This document shows, piece by piece, positions 8,622-18,195 of a stretch of 64,000 bases of DNA. The notes under the pieces are model-generated. The model was not told the origin of the DNA. It did no database searches and saw only the letters and a program-made list of their open reading frames with translations. Source of the DNA: CAYMEV01 sp964389675 [NCBI: uncultured Candidatus Sumerlaeota bacterium] (lineage in GTDB: Bacteria > CAYMEV01); contig CAYMEV010000002.1 in NCBI GenBank assembly GCA_964389675.1, positions 1 through 64,000 on the forward strand, given 5' to 3'. Both the position numbers and the translations under genes were made by a program. Numbering within the stretch: position 1 is the first letter of the stretch; every line of letters starts with the position of its first letter.

Positions 8622-9818
8622 TTAATCAGGCCTGATACGGCTTGCTACATAAAGGTTGACAAGGGAAAGAAGGCCAACAGAGAAAAACACGTATTGAGGT
8701 CCCCATCTGCTCCAGATTATCCCCGCCAGGATAGCAAATATTATGGAAACTATATGGTCAATCCCTAAACCGAAGGAAAGATTGGAGGTGATTTCTGCCG
8801 GTTTTACGGCAATGGCCTTAAGATATACTGTTCTTATCATTCCGATCTGATTTGACATACGGTCAATGATAAATATTAGATAGGCAGGTAGGACTGCCAG
8901 TCCGCTTTTTGCAAGCCAGCCGTCAGCATAACCGCCTGCAAGGGTGCCATAGATTATATATACACCAATAAAACTGTATGCATCAACATAAAGCATGTTC
9001 TTTATTCCATAGTGATCCATCCAGTGCCCCAGTGCAGGTATTATAAGTATTCCTATTGCACTGCCTATAATATACAGCATGGCTATAGTATCAGCCTTTT
9101 TGCTCAGAAGTTCAATCAATACCCAGGGGCCATATACCATCATGATCTGTTTCTGCACTCCGTGCATGACTACAAGAACATAGTAATAGCGGTAATCCCA
9201 GCGCAGTTTAAGGCGATTTCTCTCATGCTTTACCCCATCCAGGTTAACCAGTCTGTAGAGTTTGATCAATAAAAGCATGACTATGAAAAAGAGAAAGCCT
9301 GCAATGAGAAAAGACCACTTGACAGGAGTCTCAAAGCTTAAGATTTTATACCGGAAACCAAAGAATACAAAAATAGCGGCAATCATCTGGAATCCAGTAA
9401 AAAACCCCTTGAAACGGCCCATCCATTTTCCGATCTTGCCGTCCTTTATAAGGGCAAGGCCTATACTGTCCTGCAGGGGGAAAAACATATGCATCCCCAG
9501 CGAGTTTATAAAGATAAAGATCAGCATTATCCCGAAAGCCGGGGTGAACAGGCCCAGGACGATCATACCGGAAAAACTGAGGAACTGGGCAATAATGCCA
9601 ATCCTTATATTACAGAAGAATGAAAGAAGGGAAATGATCAGGACTGTTAAAATACCCGGCAGTTCCCTGGGCAATTCAATAAGCCCCCTCTGAAAAGCAG
9701 TAACCTGGTAGGCATCCTTGAAATAATTGGATATGATATCATTGCTGAAGCCAAGCCCGAGTGCTGTTATTGCCAGAATAAAAAAGTATATTTTAAGATC
9801 TTTTCTTAGAGCGGGCAT
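8622..9818 (-). CDS. Major facilitator superfamily transporter
   Basis: This 398-aa, very hydrophobic protein has about twelve predicted membrane helices in two halves, with a charged central loop (about residues 187-208, KLYRLVNLDGVKHERNRLKLRWDYR). Motifs typical of MFS are loose: GFSND near the start, WMGRFKGF after helix 4, and a second-half GHWMDHYGIKNML that fits the G-x3-D-R/H-x-G loop 8-9 signature. It is expected in the inner membrane. The substrate cannot be read from sequence and no neighbour helps. The REP-like tract lies immediately after its stop codon. Confidence 0.8.
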   Translation of the reverse strand: MPALRKDLKIYFFILAITALGLGFSNDIISNYFKDAYQVTAFQRGLIELPRELPGILTVLIISLLSFFCNIRIGIIAQFLSFSGMIVLGLFTPAFGIMLIFIFINSLGMHMFFPLQDSIGLALIKDGKIGKWMGRFKGFFTGFQMIAAIFVFFGFRYKILSFETPVKWSFLIAGFLFFIVMLLLIKLYRLVNLDGVKHERNRLKLRWDYRYYYVLVVMHGVQKQIMMVYGPWVLIELLSKKADTIAMLYIIGSAIGILIIPALGHWMDHYGIKNMLYVDAYSFIGVYIIYGTLAGGYADGWLAKSGLAVLPAYLIFIIDRMSNQIGMIRTVYLKAIAVKPAEITSNLSFGLGIDHIVSIIFAILAGIIWSRWGPQYVFFSVGLLSLVNLYVASRIRPD

Positions 9819-9962
9819 ACTTTGAATTTCGTCCTTATACCTATAAAATGGATCTGATAAAATAATAAAGAGATTTATATAAGGAATTATTTATAAGAGA
9901 GAATTAAAGGAAAGTAAAATTAAAAATACATGGATATGGAAGCCATTAAATATTTTATTATG

Positions 9963-9991
9963 TTGATTTTAATCAAATAATGGATTATAAT
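9963..9991 (+). promoter_or_regulatory. Candidate sigma-70 promoter for the NYN-domain gene
   Basis: TTGATT (9963-9968) and a perfect TATAAT (9986-9991) are separated by 17 bases. The predicted start of transcription would be near 9998, leaving about a dozen bases before the ATG at 10010, so the mRNA leader would be short and lack a clear ribosome site. Confidence 0.4.
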
Positions 9992-10009
9992 ACCTGATAG
10001 TTAATAATA

Positions 10010-10762
10010 ATGAATGAAAGAATAATCATAGCAATTTATTTTGACCTGGAGAATATTGACAGGAAATTGAATGTCAGTGCCCTGCTGGATAATATAGCCC
10101 TGCAGATAGAGGAAGAGAAGCAGTCTGTATTTGCTATTAAGCTGGCCTGCGGGCATTCAGAATCAATAGGGAAATTCAGAAATCAGCTAAGGGATAATAA
10201 TTTTGAAATCCGTGAAGCCCCAAATGTATCAAAGAACAACCTTAAAAACCGGGCAGACCTGATCCTTTCCCTTGAAGCCTTTGAAACACTGGTCCATAAC
10301 AAACCTGATATAGACCTGTATGTATTTATAACTTCCGATACCGATTTTACTGTTGTAATGGATAAGCTCAGAAAATACGGCAGACAGGTCTGGCTGGTAA
10401 CCTCAGAAAATACGCTGAACAATAAACTTTTTTCGAACAGCTCGGATAATATAATCAATCTGAATGATTCTTTTTCAGAGTCACAGGAGATAATTAAGAA
10501 GAAGACCCGTGAAGGATATCTTGTCATAAATGGTTTCTCAAAAGAGCATCAGAGAGGAATTATGCAGGTACTGGATTCATTCGAGAAGGATGCATGGAAT
10601 CCCTATTCCATGTTCGGGATAAAAATGAGGAACCTGTTCAAGGATTTTTCTTATAAAGGAAAGGAATTCTATAGCCAGACCAGGCTATTCAAGTTCCTGA
10701 GTGAAAACAATATAATAGAAACCGAGAGAAGAGGCAAACTGCATTATTTCAGGGTTAAATAA
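10010..10762 (+). CDS. NYN-domain (PIN-like) protein with C-terminal LOTUS/OST-HTH-like domain
   Basis: This 250-aa protein is likely an RNase-like or RNA-binding protein. The NYN domain (about 5-150) keeps the acidic residues of the family: D12 (YFDLENI), D83 (NRADLILSLEAFE) and D110/D112 (FITSDTDFT), followed by the strand GRQVWLV. About residues 178-250 (GIMQVLDSFEKDAW through RRGKLHYFRVK) look like the winged-helix OST-HTH/LOTUS domain often fused to NYN in bacteria. It stands alone between intergenic gaps with its own candidate promoter. The RNA target is unknown. Confidence 0.82.
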   Translation: MNERIIIAIYFDLENIDRKLNVSALLDNIALQIEEEKQSVFAIKLACGHSESIGKFRNQLRDNNFEIREAPNVSKNNLKNRADLILSLEAFETLVHNKPDIDLYVFITSDTDFTVVMDKLRKYGRQVWLVTSENTLNNKLFSNSSDNIINLNDSFSESQEIIKKKTREGYLVINGFSKEHQRGIMQVLDSFEKDAWNPYSMFGIKMRNLFKDFSYKGKEFYSQTRLFKFLSENNIIETERRGKLHYFRVK

Positions 10763-10888
10763 ACCGGTATAAGACCCATCCTTAAATGAATATTCATTAT
10801 AATACTTCTGACTGCATCATTTTAATATTGTATAAATCATTCAGCTGTTGTATATACTTCAGATCAAACTGCAGGGGATATTTCATGA

Positions 10889-11632
10889 ATGAAAATTCTT
10901 GCTGACATAGATGGTACCTTAATACTGGAGAATGAAGAGATAAACTCATCATCCGGCTTTATTGAATATCTCAATAAATACCATATAGAATACCTTTTAG
11001 CGACCAATTCTATAAAAGCTCCCTCAGAGCAGAAAAGGCGCCTTTCCGAAATAGGGATATTTATTGATGAAAGCTGTATATTGAGCCCGATAATGGCAAT
11101 CAATGATTTTATAAGGGAACAGGGGATTAAAAGGGTATATGCAGCAGGCTCAGATCCTGAAAAGGCACAGATAATGGCAGAGATAGTGCTAATTGAGCCT
11201 GAGCTTATAATCCTTCTGGATTTTGAAAAGTCCAATTATTCTTTTGAAGAACTGCAAAAGATCTATGAATTTATACAGATAGGTGTTCCGGTTATATCTG
11301 CATCATACTCGCCCTTTTATTTCAGCAGGGGTAAAAAAGTCCTGGATACAGGTGCTTTTACAAGGCTGTTTGAGGCATCTTCAGGGAGAAAGATACCTGT
11401 TTTCGGGAAACCATCATCATCTTATTTCAGCATTGCAAAAAGGAGGCTGGGAGAGAACCTCTGGATTATTGGAGATGATTGCAGGACAGACATTCTTGGA
11501 GCAAAAAAGGCTGGATTGAACACAATACTTATAAGGTCAGGCAAATACCGGAAGGGTGATGAGGAATTTTCCGATCCAGATATGGTGGTTGATGACCTTA
11601 TGGAAATAATTCCTCTGATGAGGGGGATATGA
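10889..11632 (+). CDS. HAD-superfamily phosphatase, NagD-like (subclass IIA)
   Basis: This 247-aa protein has the HAD nucleophile motif at its N-terminus (ADIDGTL, D6 and D8), motif II in LLATNS, and motif III/IV in FGKPSSSYF (Lys) and GDDCRTDILGAKKAG (Asp pair). The GKPS and GDD-x-TD-x3-G-x2-AG pattern is that of NagD/4-nitrophenylphosphatase-like enzymes acting on small phosphate esters. The substrate is unknown. Its stop codon overlaps the start of the L-serine dehydratase gene, so the two are translationally coupled. AGGGGA lies about ten bases before the ATG. Confidence 0.85.
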   Translation: MKILADIDGTLILENEEINSSSGFIEYLNKYHIEYLLATNSIKAPSEQKRRLSEIGIFIDESCILSPIMAINDFIREQGIKRVYAAGSDPEKAQIMAEIVLIEPELIILLDFEKSNYSFEELQKIYEFIQIGVPVISASYSPFYFSRGKKVLDTGAFTRLFEASSGRKIPVFGKPSSSYFSIAKRRLGENLWIIGDDCRTDILGAKKAGLNTILIRSGKYRKGDEEFSDPDMVVDDLMEIIPLMRGI

Positions 11633-12831
11633 TGAGAAGCATAAGGAATGCATTTAAGATCGGTTTTGGCCCTTCCAGCAGTCATACAATGGGACCCTCT
11701 CTTGCTGCGGGTTTATTCCTGGAGCAGAATCCACAGGCTACATCATTTGAATGTGAGCTGTTCGGCAGCCTGGCAGCAACAGGAATTGGCCACAGGACCG
11801 ATTCAGCCCTCAAAAAGCAGTTTGAACCGCTGCCGGTAAAAATAATATGGAATATGGAAAAATCGCTCCCTGTTCATCCCAACGGGATGAGGTTTAAGGC
11901 ATATTGCCTGGGCAGGCAGACTGATGTTTGGGAAGTCTACAGCATCGGGGGCGGTGACCTCATGGATCCTGAGGGGAGAATAAAAAGCAAAAAGGATGTT
12001 TATCCTTACAGCAGGTTAAGTGATATACTGGATTATTGTGAAAAGAACGGTAGATCACTCTGGGAATTTGTAGTTGAAAATGAAGGGGCGGAGATCTTTG
12101 ATTATCTTGAAGATGTATGGGATATAATGAAGAAATGCATAAAGAACGGCCTGGAAAGAGAAGGGGTATTGCCAGGCAGGCTGGCATTACCCAGAAAAGC
12201 TTCATCCTGCTACATAAAAGCAATGAATTCAAGCGGGTCGATCAGGAATGCAGGGCTGAGGTTTGCATATGCTCTTGCTGTAAGTGAAGAAAATGCATCA
12301 GGAAGCAGAGTAGTGACAGCTCCTACATGCGGCTCTTCAGGTGTGCTTCCTGCCCTGCTTTATTATTTCAAGAGGGAATGCAAATGTTCTGATATTAGAA
12401 TATTAAGGGGTTTAGCAACAGCTGGCCTTATTGCAAACCTTGTTATAACAAATGCTTCTGTTTCTGGAGCAGAGGTAGGCTGTCAGGGAGAAATCGGGAC
12501 TGCCTGCGCAATGGCTGCAGCATCAGCAAGCCAGCTTCTGGGAGGCTCAAACCGCCAGATAGAATATGCATCAGAAATGGGCTTTGAACATAACCTGGGC
12601 TTAACATGTGATCCCATAGAGGGCTATGTACAGATCCCATGCATTGAGAGGAATGCCATAGCATGCTGCAAAGCTTTTGACCTTGCGGTTTATTCCCTCT
12701 TCTCTGACGGTGGGCATAAGGTATCGTTCGACAGGGTTGTTGAAATTATGGCAAAAACAGGAAAGGACCTGCAGTCCGCGTATAAGGAGACAGGGATCGG
12801 CGGGCTGGCTGGAGCCTGGAAGGAATTCTGA
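11629..12831 (+). CDS. sdaA: L-serine dehydratase, iron-sulfur dependent, single chain
   Basis: This 400-aa enzyme converts L-serine to pyruvate and ammonia with a [4Fe-4S] cluster. The N-terminal beta-like domain has FGPSSSHTMGP (residues 13-23). The catalytic domain has NSSGSIRNAG and TAPTCGSSG. Three cysteines, C285 (GCQGEIGTA), C327 (TCDPIEG) and C338 (PCIERN), have spacings of 42 and 11, the same as the cluster ligands I recall for Legionella serine dehydratase. The C-terminus lacks a terminal Cys tail. ATGATG offers two starts: 11629 overlaps the HAD gene stop, while 11632 is better spaced from AGGGGG (11621-11626). At 400 aa it is shorter than E. coli SdaA (about 454). An oxygen-sensitive enzyme fits an anaerobe. 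Confidence 0.92.
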   Translation: MMRSIRNAFKIGFGPSSSHTMGPSLAAGLFLEQNPQATSFECELFGSLAATGIGHRTDSALKKQFEPLPVKIIWNMEKSLPVHPNGMRFKAYCLGRQTDVWEVYSIGGGDLMDPEGRIKSKKDVYPYSRLSDILDYCEKNGRSLWEFVVENEGAEIFDYLEDVWDIMKKCIKNGLEREGVLPGRLALPRKASSCYIKAMNSSGSIRNAGLRFAYALAVSEENASGSRVVTAPTCGSSGVLPALLYYFKRECKCSDIRILRGLATAGLIANLVITNASVSGAEVGCQGEIGTACAMAAASASQLLGGSNRQIEYASEMGFEHNLGLTCDPIEGYVQIPCIERNAIACCKAFDLAVYSLFSDGGHKVSFDRVVEIMAKTGKDLQSAYKETGIGGLAGAWKEF

Positions 12832-12901
12832 TTTATTCAGGCCTGTTTTTTGTATTGCTTCAGCACCGGTAAAAACCAGACAGTTTTATTGACATTGACA
12901 A

Positions 12902-13597
12902 TTACAGCTGGGGCTGGTTCAAATCATGCTTTAACCTTTTCCAATCCGGGAGAAATTTATCCATATAACCCCGGAATACCTGATTGTGGTTTTTTTCCAG
13001 AAGGTGGACAAGTTCATGGACTATGACGTATTCCAGGCATTCTATGGGCTTTTTGGCAAGTTCAAGGTTCAGATTGACGGTTCTTTTCTTCAGGTTGATA
13101 GAGCCCCATTTTGTTTTCATCTGGCGTACCTTCCAGTCTTTTATCATTATTCCTGTTTTTCTTTCCCATTTATTGATCAGGACAGCAATATCACGCTTTA
13201 ATTCCTGCCGGTACCAATTTTTCATGATCTGATGCTTCTTTTCAATTCCTGTACCGGGCCGGACATAGAGAGAGATAATATGCCCGCTGCTTATCCTGAC
13301 AATGGAGCTGTCTTTGCTCTCCAGCACCTTAAGAGTGTAAGGCCTGCCCTTGAAATGATGAGTTTCATTATCCCTGTATTCTTTATGAACAGCAGGCATT
13401 TTCTCATAATATACAGACAATTTCTCCTTTATCCATTTCAGCCTGCACTCTATAAAATTCATCAAATAATCATTGCTTAAACCGAGAGGGGCAGAAATAC
13501 GTACTCTGGCTTCAGGGGGGTAGACATAAAGATTGATGTTCTTTACGCGCTTTCTTGAAATATCTATTATTATTCCATCTATATTGACCTGTTTCAT
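12902..13597 (-). CDS. YgjP/DUF45-type metallopeptidase (SprT/M48-like fold)
   Basis: This 231-aa cytoplasmic protein has the zinc motif VIVHELVHLLEKNH, with H194, E195, H198 and third ligand H204, near the C-terminus. Upstream are MKTKWGSIN and VNLNLELAKKPIECLEYV, characteristic of the YgjP-like (DUF45) metallopeptidase family. The family is widespread and its physiological substrate is not established. There is no clear ribosome site before the ATG. It lies downstream of the small exported protein gene on the same strand, about 48 bp away. Confidence 0.88.
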   Translation of the reverse strand: MKQVNIDGIIIDISRKRVKNINLYVYPPEARVRISAPLGLSNDYLMNFIECRLKWIKEKLSVYYEKMPAVHKEYRDNETHHFKGRPYTLKVLESKDSSIVRISSGHIISLYVRPGTGIEKKHQIMKNWYRQELKRDIAVLINKWERKTGIMIKDWKVRQMKTKWGSINLKKRTVNLNLELAKKPIECLEYVIVHELVHLLEKNHNQVFRGYMDKFLPDWKRLKHDLNQPQL

Positions 13598-13644
13598 AAT
13601 GATTTTAATAAAAAATTGGGGATGTGCTTGTTAAATAAAGATTC

Positions 13645-14052
13645 TCAATTGCCAGCCTGCTGTGGCTGTTCTTCTTCAACCCTGCCTGTCATGAGGTGCA
13701 GAAGGTATGGGGATACTTTCTGGATCTTTTCATCAACAATCTGGAATTTTTCGCATTTCATGGCTTCTTCTTCATTCTTTCCGAACCTGCTTTCTGCATC
13801 ATCACCCAGTTTTATGAGGAAATCCTTAAGCCTGGATAGCTCTTTTATCTGTTCTTCAGTGAGTTTCTCGGGTTCTTCCCCGTTGATCACAGTCAGCATC
13901 TTATCAAGGACTGTGTCAAAAGCATTAATATAATCGCATATGCTTTCAAGTTCCTCAATTTCTACAGGATCGGTGCATTCATCTGCATTAATAATGCCGG
14001 TGAATGCCATTGAAAGACATATTATCAACAATGCAGATATCAGTTTAGTCAT
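13645..14052 (-). CDS. Small exported helical protein of unknown function
   Basis: This 135-aa protein has a clear signal peptide (MTKLISALLIICLSMAFTG, cleavage probably near INADE). The mature part is acidic and helical, with two conserved-looking cysteines close to its start (ECTDP, SICDY) and a third further on (MKCEK). AAAGGAGGT lies just before the ATG, a strong ribosome site. No family is recognised. It is likely periplasmic. Confidence 0.6.
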   Translation of the reverse strand: MTKLISALLIICLSMAFTGIINADECTDPVEIEELESICDYINAFDTVLDKMLTVINGEEPEKLTEEQIKELSRLKDFLIKLGDDAESRFGKNEEEAMKCEKFQIVDEKIQKVSPYLLHLMTGRVEEEQPQQAGN

Positions 14053-14124
14053 ACAGACCTCCTTTCTTTCCAGTAAAGAATTGTTAAATAAAACTGGATA
14101 AAAATAAAGAAAAAAGAGGGCATT

Positions 14125-15240
14125 TTAATTATCCTTTGATGATATAAAAGATGTGATAAGCAGGGGGAGAGTAAAAGACACATATCCCTTGCCTTCCCAG
14201 TCAGCCCAGGTACCTATATGCAATATACCGTCCCGTATCAATTCGCTGAAACCGGTAAGGATAAAGGGAAGCGATATGGTTATCCAGATGAAAAAACACC
14301 ATGATGATAAACTGCTGCGGACTTTTGTAAAAGCCAATGCAGATATTGTCAGGATGAAAAATCCGGATAAAAGCATAAAATGCAATGGAATGCTTGATGA
14401 AGCCCTGTTAAATACATGAAGGGGCTGATAATAAAACCCCTGTCTGACAGATAGAGCATAGAACAGAAAATGCAGCAGGATGCAGGTCATCAATGAAACA
14501 GTCATAAAATTTAAGGCATTTCTTCTTTTATCTTTTAGCATACATAGTGCAATCAGCACCGGGACCAGAGCGAGGGGTGCCCTTGCTGTGCATACCATGC
14601 CTGCAAGAATACCCGAAATATAATAAGGAATAGAGTTCCTGTATACCAGTATTACAATGGCTGTTAAAGCCATTGCTGCAGCGGCCAGGTCATGGCCGGT
14701 GAAACTCATCTGAAGGAAATTCAAAGAACAGAACAGCATTATTATAAGGGATAATGCAGAAAGTATGCTATCCTTTGCCAGAAGAACAGATAAAAGCATC
14801 AGGTAGAAAGGGACAAGAAAAGTAATTGCCCCTGTCAGAGCGAAAGGGGAATTTATTATTATCCATCCCGGGCCGGGACTGACAGGGGCCCCGTCTGACA
14901 GGAAATCAGAATATGGATTAAGGCCTTCAAAAAGCATCATTCTGGCTGGCTTTATGAGTGCTTCAGGTGCTGTGCTGGGTTTTTCAATAAGCCTGGTACC
15001 GGGATAGAGAATTATATTTGCTAATAATAGAATCAGGATCATAAGCAGGATAAATCTCATATTATTAGTGTATTTTATCCGGGCAAGCCATTTATCCTTT
15101 ATAATTATGGAAATGGAGATTAGAAAAATGAAATATAAGGGTATAAAAAAAAATAGCTGACTGGGAAAATGTTTTATAAAAAAAGGGCATGAGGTTATTG
15201 CAGTAATAAGGATATAGAATATTAAGCCATATTTATGCAT
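14125..15240 (-). CDS. Polytopic membrane protein, possibly GT-C/GT87-like glycosyltransferase
   Basis: This 371-aa protein has about ten hydrophobic helices. The first large loop, after about residue 80, holds ARMMLFEGLNPYSDF and the extended PGPGWIIINSP, a layout seen in DUF2029/GT87-type polyprenyl-phosphate-dependent glycosyltransferases. I do not see a decisive catalytic aspartate motif, so the assignment is tentative; a generic membrane protein is the alternative. No ribosome site is evident before the ATG. The gene is divergent from the acetyltransferase at 15385 across a very AT-rich gap. Confidence 0.55.
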   Translation of the reverse strand: MHKYGLIFYILITAITSCPFFIKHFPSQLFFFIPLYFIFLISISIIIKDKWLARIKYTNNMRFILLMILILLLANIILYPGTRLIEKPSTAPEALIKPARMMLFEGLNPYSDFLSDGAPVSPGPGWIIINSPFALTGAITFLVPFYLMLLSVLLAKDSILSALSLIIMLFCSLNFLQMSFTGHDLAAAAMALTAIVILVYRNSIPYYISGILAGMVCTARAPLALVPVLIALCMLKDKRRNALNFMTVSLMTCILLHFLFYALSVRQGFYYQPLHVFNRASSSIPLHFMLLSGFFILTISALAFTKVRSSLSSWCFFIWITISLPFILTGFSELIRDGILHIGTWADWEGKGYVSFTLPLLITSFISSKDN

Positions 15241-15384
15241 TTTTTACTCATTTTTATGTATTTCTCTAATAAAGCTATACCAAATCTATTATAATGATTA
15301 TAATTAATTATAGACTAATAATTATTTTTTGTTTTCTCAAGCTAATTATATTATTATTAATTATAATAAAGGAAAGCAGTTATT

Positions 15385-15858
15385 ATGGAAGTTGAACTCA
15401 AGGATATAGATAAAGATAACTGGCATGAATGCATCAAGCTGAAAATTGCAGGCAGCCAGAAATATTTCGTATTTTCAAATATGTACAGTCTTGTTGAATC
15501 AAAGTTCGATCCTAATCTTGTTCCAAAGGGTATATTTGCTGAGGGGAAAATGGTCGGTTTTATTATGTACGGCCTTTATGAAGGAGAATACTGGATATCA
15601 AGGCTTATGATCGATAAAATGTACCAGGGAAAAGGCTATGGAAAAGCTGCAATTAAAATGGTTATTGAGCTGTTGAAGAAGAATCCTGAATGCAGAAGGA
15701 TATACATTGATTATGAGCCGGATAATAAGACTGCAGAAACCTTATACGAGCATATAGGCTTTATCAGAACAGGAAAGTATTCCAAAGGTGCTGTTATTGC
15801 ATGTTATTATATCAATCAGGGTCAGGATCAGGAAAACATAAAGGAGGAAAACCAATGA
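15385..15858 (+). CDS. GNAT N-acetyltransferase, BltD/diamine acetyltransferase-like
   Basis: This 157-aa GNAT protein has the acetyl-CoA motif MYQGKGYGKAA at about residues 78-88 and the C-terminal NKTAETLYEHIGFIRTG. Its N-terminal half (DNWHECIKLKI, FVFSNMYSLVESKFDP, FIMYGLYEGEYWISRLMID) follows the pattern of Bacillus BltD/PaiA-type spermine/spermidine acetyltransferases, so a polyamine or similar small amine is a plausible substrate. Its stop overlaps the flavodoxin start (ATGA). It is the first of six closely spaced plus-strand genes. Confidence 0.85.
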   Translation: MEVELKDIDKDNWHECIKLKIAGSQKYFVFSNMYSLVESKFDPNLVPKGIFAEGKMVGFIMYGLYEGEYWISRLMIDKMYQGKGYGKAAIKMVIELLKKNPECRRIYIDYEPDNKTAETLYEHIGFIRTGKYSKGAVIACYYINQGQDQENIKEENQ

Positions 15859-16355
15859 GCAGTGTAATAATATATAAAAGCAGGTATGGCGTAACAAGGC
15901 AGTATGCTGAATGGATCGCTGAAGAGACGGGGTTTGAACTAAAAGATCCAGAAAGAGATGAAATAGAGCTGGATCAGTATGACAGGATAATAGCCGGTGC
16001 AAGCATCAGAGCCGGGAGAATGATCAATTCAAAATGGCTGTATAAATACAGGGATGAGCTTGCTGATAAGGAACTTATTATTTTTTCTGTAGGAGGATAT
16101 CCTCCATCCGCCATAGAAAAGATTGAACTGGCCAAAAAGAGCAGTATTCCCTCAGGATTAACATTTAAGCATTTCCACCTTCAGGGTAAGATAAACATGA
16201 GTATGCTCCGGTGGTGGGAAAAAATCATCTTCAGAATACTTTCAAAGTTTGCTGGGAATAATGACGAAATCGGCATGATAGTTAAGGGATTTGATTTTGT
16301 TAAAAGGGAAAATATAGAGCCGATCGTGGAGAGTTTAAAAAGCTCTGATTTTTAA
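15855..16355 (+). CDS. Flavodoxin-domain protein (HemG-like)
   Basis: This 166-aa protein starts at 15855, chosen because AAGGAGG (15841-15847) lies eight bases upstream and the ATG overlaps the acetyltransferase stop as ATGA; an earlier in-frame start would overlap that gene without a ribosome site. The FMN phosphate loop is YKSRYGVTRQYA near residue 7, followed by YDRIIAGASIRAGRM and IFSVGGYPP, as in flavodoxin-domain proteins annotated as HemG-like protoporphyrinogen oxidases. Its electron partner is unknown. There are no heme biosynthesis genes nearby, so a HemG role is unproven. Confidence 0.8.
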   Translation: MSSVIIYKSRYGVTRQYAEWIAEETGFELKDPERDEIELDQYDRIIAGASIRAGRMINSKWLYKYRDELADKELIIFSVGGYPPSAIEKIELAKKSSIPSGLTFKHFHLQGKINMSMLRWWEKIIFRILSKFAGNNDEIGMIVKGFDFVKRENIEPIVESLKSSDF

Positions 16356-16430
16356 AATGCTCTATAAGTAAATATTTACTGATATATTTTATTTGTATTT
16401 TGGCTGAAGTGAAATATAATCCAGTCTGTC

Positions 16431-18185
16431 ATGTTTAAAATAAAAAATGATATTTTCAAGGTAGTAAAGGTATTTTATCCCTTTATAAAGCCATACAGGA
16501 AGCTTCTTTTTCTTTCGATTTTCCTTCTGGTCTTTGCTTCACTTGCGGGTTTGTACGCACCATGGGTGACAAAGGACATTGTCAACCTCCTGGAGACAGA
16601 GGAAGGAATACAAAAGCTCTTTACAATAGGGATCAGATATTTCTATATTATCATTATCTTGTTTGTTATCCAGGCTGTTCTGGGATATTTCCAGATAATA
16701 ATAATCTCAAAGGTTGGAGAGGGATTTGTAAGGGATATCAGAAGCTATTTATTTGCACATCTTATCGACCTGCCAGTGGACTTTTTTGACAGAAACCGGG
16801 CGGGAGACCTTTCCAGCAGGGCTTCAAATGACATTTCAACAATACAGGAGATGTTCACGAACGGTTCACATACAATTGTTATGTCCATGATAAATATTTT
16901 TGGTTCGGCCTTCATCATGTTCTATATTTCTGTTAAACTGAGCCTGGTTACGCTTGTCCTCATCCCTCTGCTTATCCTGATGGTCATGATATTCGGCAAG
17001 AGGGTAAGAAGATTTTCAAAAGGACTGTATGAGATGATCGGCAAGATGAGTTCAAAAGTGCAGGAGGCAGCAAGCCAGATAAGAATAGTAAAGGCATTCA
17101 GCCAGGAAAGCAAGGAAAACAGTGAATTCAGTGATATTGCTGATTCTTCCTATAATTTTGCCATGAAACGAGCCTATACCTTGGCTATTTTCTCTTCATT
17201 AAACCAGATATTTATATGGGGAAGCATTATTGCCGTCTTTGTGTTCGGGTTTATACTTGTAAAGGGTGATTTTATATCAAGCGGCGAGCTTGTCTCATTT
17301 ATCCTCTATTCCTTTAAGATACTGATACCGCTTGTATCACTTGCATTCTTCTTTGCATCTATCCAGAGGACCATCGCAGCGGGAATAAGGATTATTGAGA
17401 TACTTGATACACCTGTTGAAAAGATAAGGTATGTAAACAAGCTTAAGCCTGAATCTCTCAAAGGAACCCTTATATTTGACAGGGTCTCTTTTGCATATAA
17501 TGGATCTGATGTGATCAAAGACCTTGATTTAATAGCGGAGGAAAGGGAATTCATAGGAATAGTCGGTACATCAGGAGCCGGCAAATCTACCATAGCATCC
17601 CTTATCCTTGGATTCTATCCTGCCAGGAGCGGAAGGATATGCATTGACGGTTATGATTATAATGACCTGGATCTTTATCATATAAGAAGATTTATCTCTT
17701 ATGTCCCGCAGGAGCCTCAGCTTTTTGGGGGGACCCTGCTTGAAAATATTAAATACGGGTGTCCCGGGGCAACTATGCCTGAAATTGAGGATGCTGTGAA
17801 AAAAGCAAGGATATACGATTTTATAAAAAACCTTCCAAACGGATATAATACAGAGGTTGGTGAACGGGGTGTGAAGCTTTCCGGAGGGGAAAGACAGAGG
17901 ATAGCCATAGCCAGGGCATTTCTGAAAGACCCCAAAATACTAATAATGGATGAAGCTACAAGCCATCTTGACCTGGAAACGGAAAGGGATCTCAGGACAG
18001 CTTCATATGAGCTTCTTAAAGGGAGAACAACAATAATGATTGCCCATAGGCTATCAACAACAAGGGATGCAGACAGAATAGTGGTGCTTGCTGACGGAAA
18101 AAAGGTTGAAGAGGGCAATCATGCAGAGCTTATGGAGAGAAGAGCTGTTTACTACAATCTGTATAATCTGAACAATAGCCAGTAA
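16431..18185 (+). CDS. ABC exporter, fused permease and ATPase
   Basis: This 584-aa half-transporter has about six membrane helices (residues 20-320) and a C-terminal nucleotide-binding domain. The ATPase has Walker A GTSGAGKST (about 379-387), a Q-loop in SYVPQEPQLFGGTLLENI, signature LSGGERQR (about 483), Walker B ILIMDEATSHLD (about 505) and switch histidine IAHRLST (about 538). This is the MsbA/multidrug/peptide exporter type; it works as a dimer in the inner membrane. There is no N-terminal C39 peptidase. The TldD gene begins ten bases after its stop, so a peptide-processing context is possible, but lipid or drug export cannot be excluded. Confidence 0.92.
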   Translation: MFKIKNDIFKVVKVFYPFIKPYRKLLFLSIFLLVFASLAGLYAPWVTKDIVNLLETEEGIQKLFTIGIRYFYIIIILFVIQAVLGYFQIIIISKVGEGFVRDIRSYLFAHLIDLPVDFFDRNRAGDLSSRASNDISTIQEMFTNGSHTIVMSMINIFGSAFIMFYISVKLSLVTLVLIPLLILMVMIFGKRVRRFSKGLYEMIGKMSSKVQEAASQIRIVKAFSQESKENSEFSDIADSSYNFAMKRAYTLAIFSSLNQIFIWGSIIAVFVFGFILVKGDFISSGELVSFILYSFKILIPLVSLAFFFASIQRTIAAGIRIIEILDTPVEKIRYVNKLKPESLKGTLIFDRVSFAYNGSDVIKDLDLIAEEREFIGIVGTSGAGKSTIASLILGFYPARSGRICIDGYDYNDLDLYHIRRFISYVPQEPQLFGGTLLENIKYGCPGATMPEIEDAVKKARIYDFIKNLPNGYNTEVGERGVKLSGGERQRIAIARAFLKDPKILIMDEATSHLDLETERDLRTASYELLKGRTTIMIAHRLSTTRDADRIVVLADGKKVEEGNHAELMERRAVYYNLYNLNNSQ

Positions 18186-18195
18186 GGAGATGTTT

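Noticed and set aside
15855-16355. Assigning the flavodoxin as hemG
   Set aside because: Only the general flavodoxin fold is visible and no heme biosynthesis genes lie nearby.
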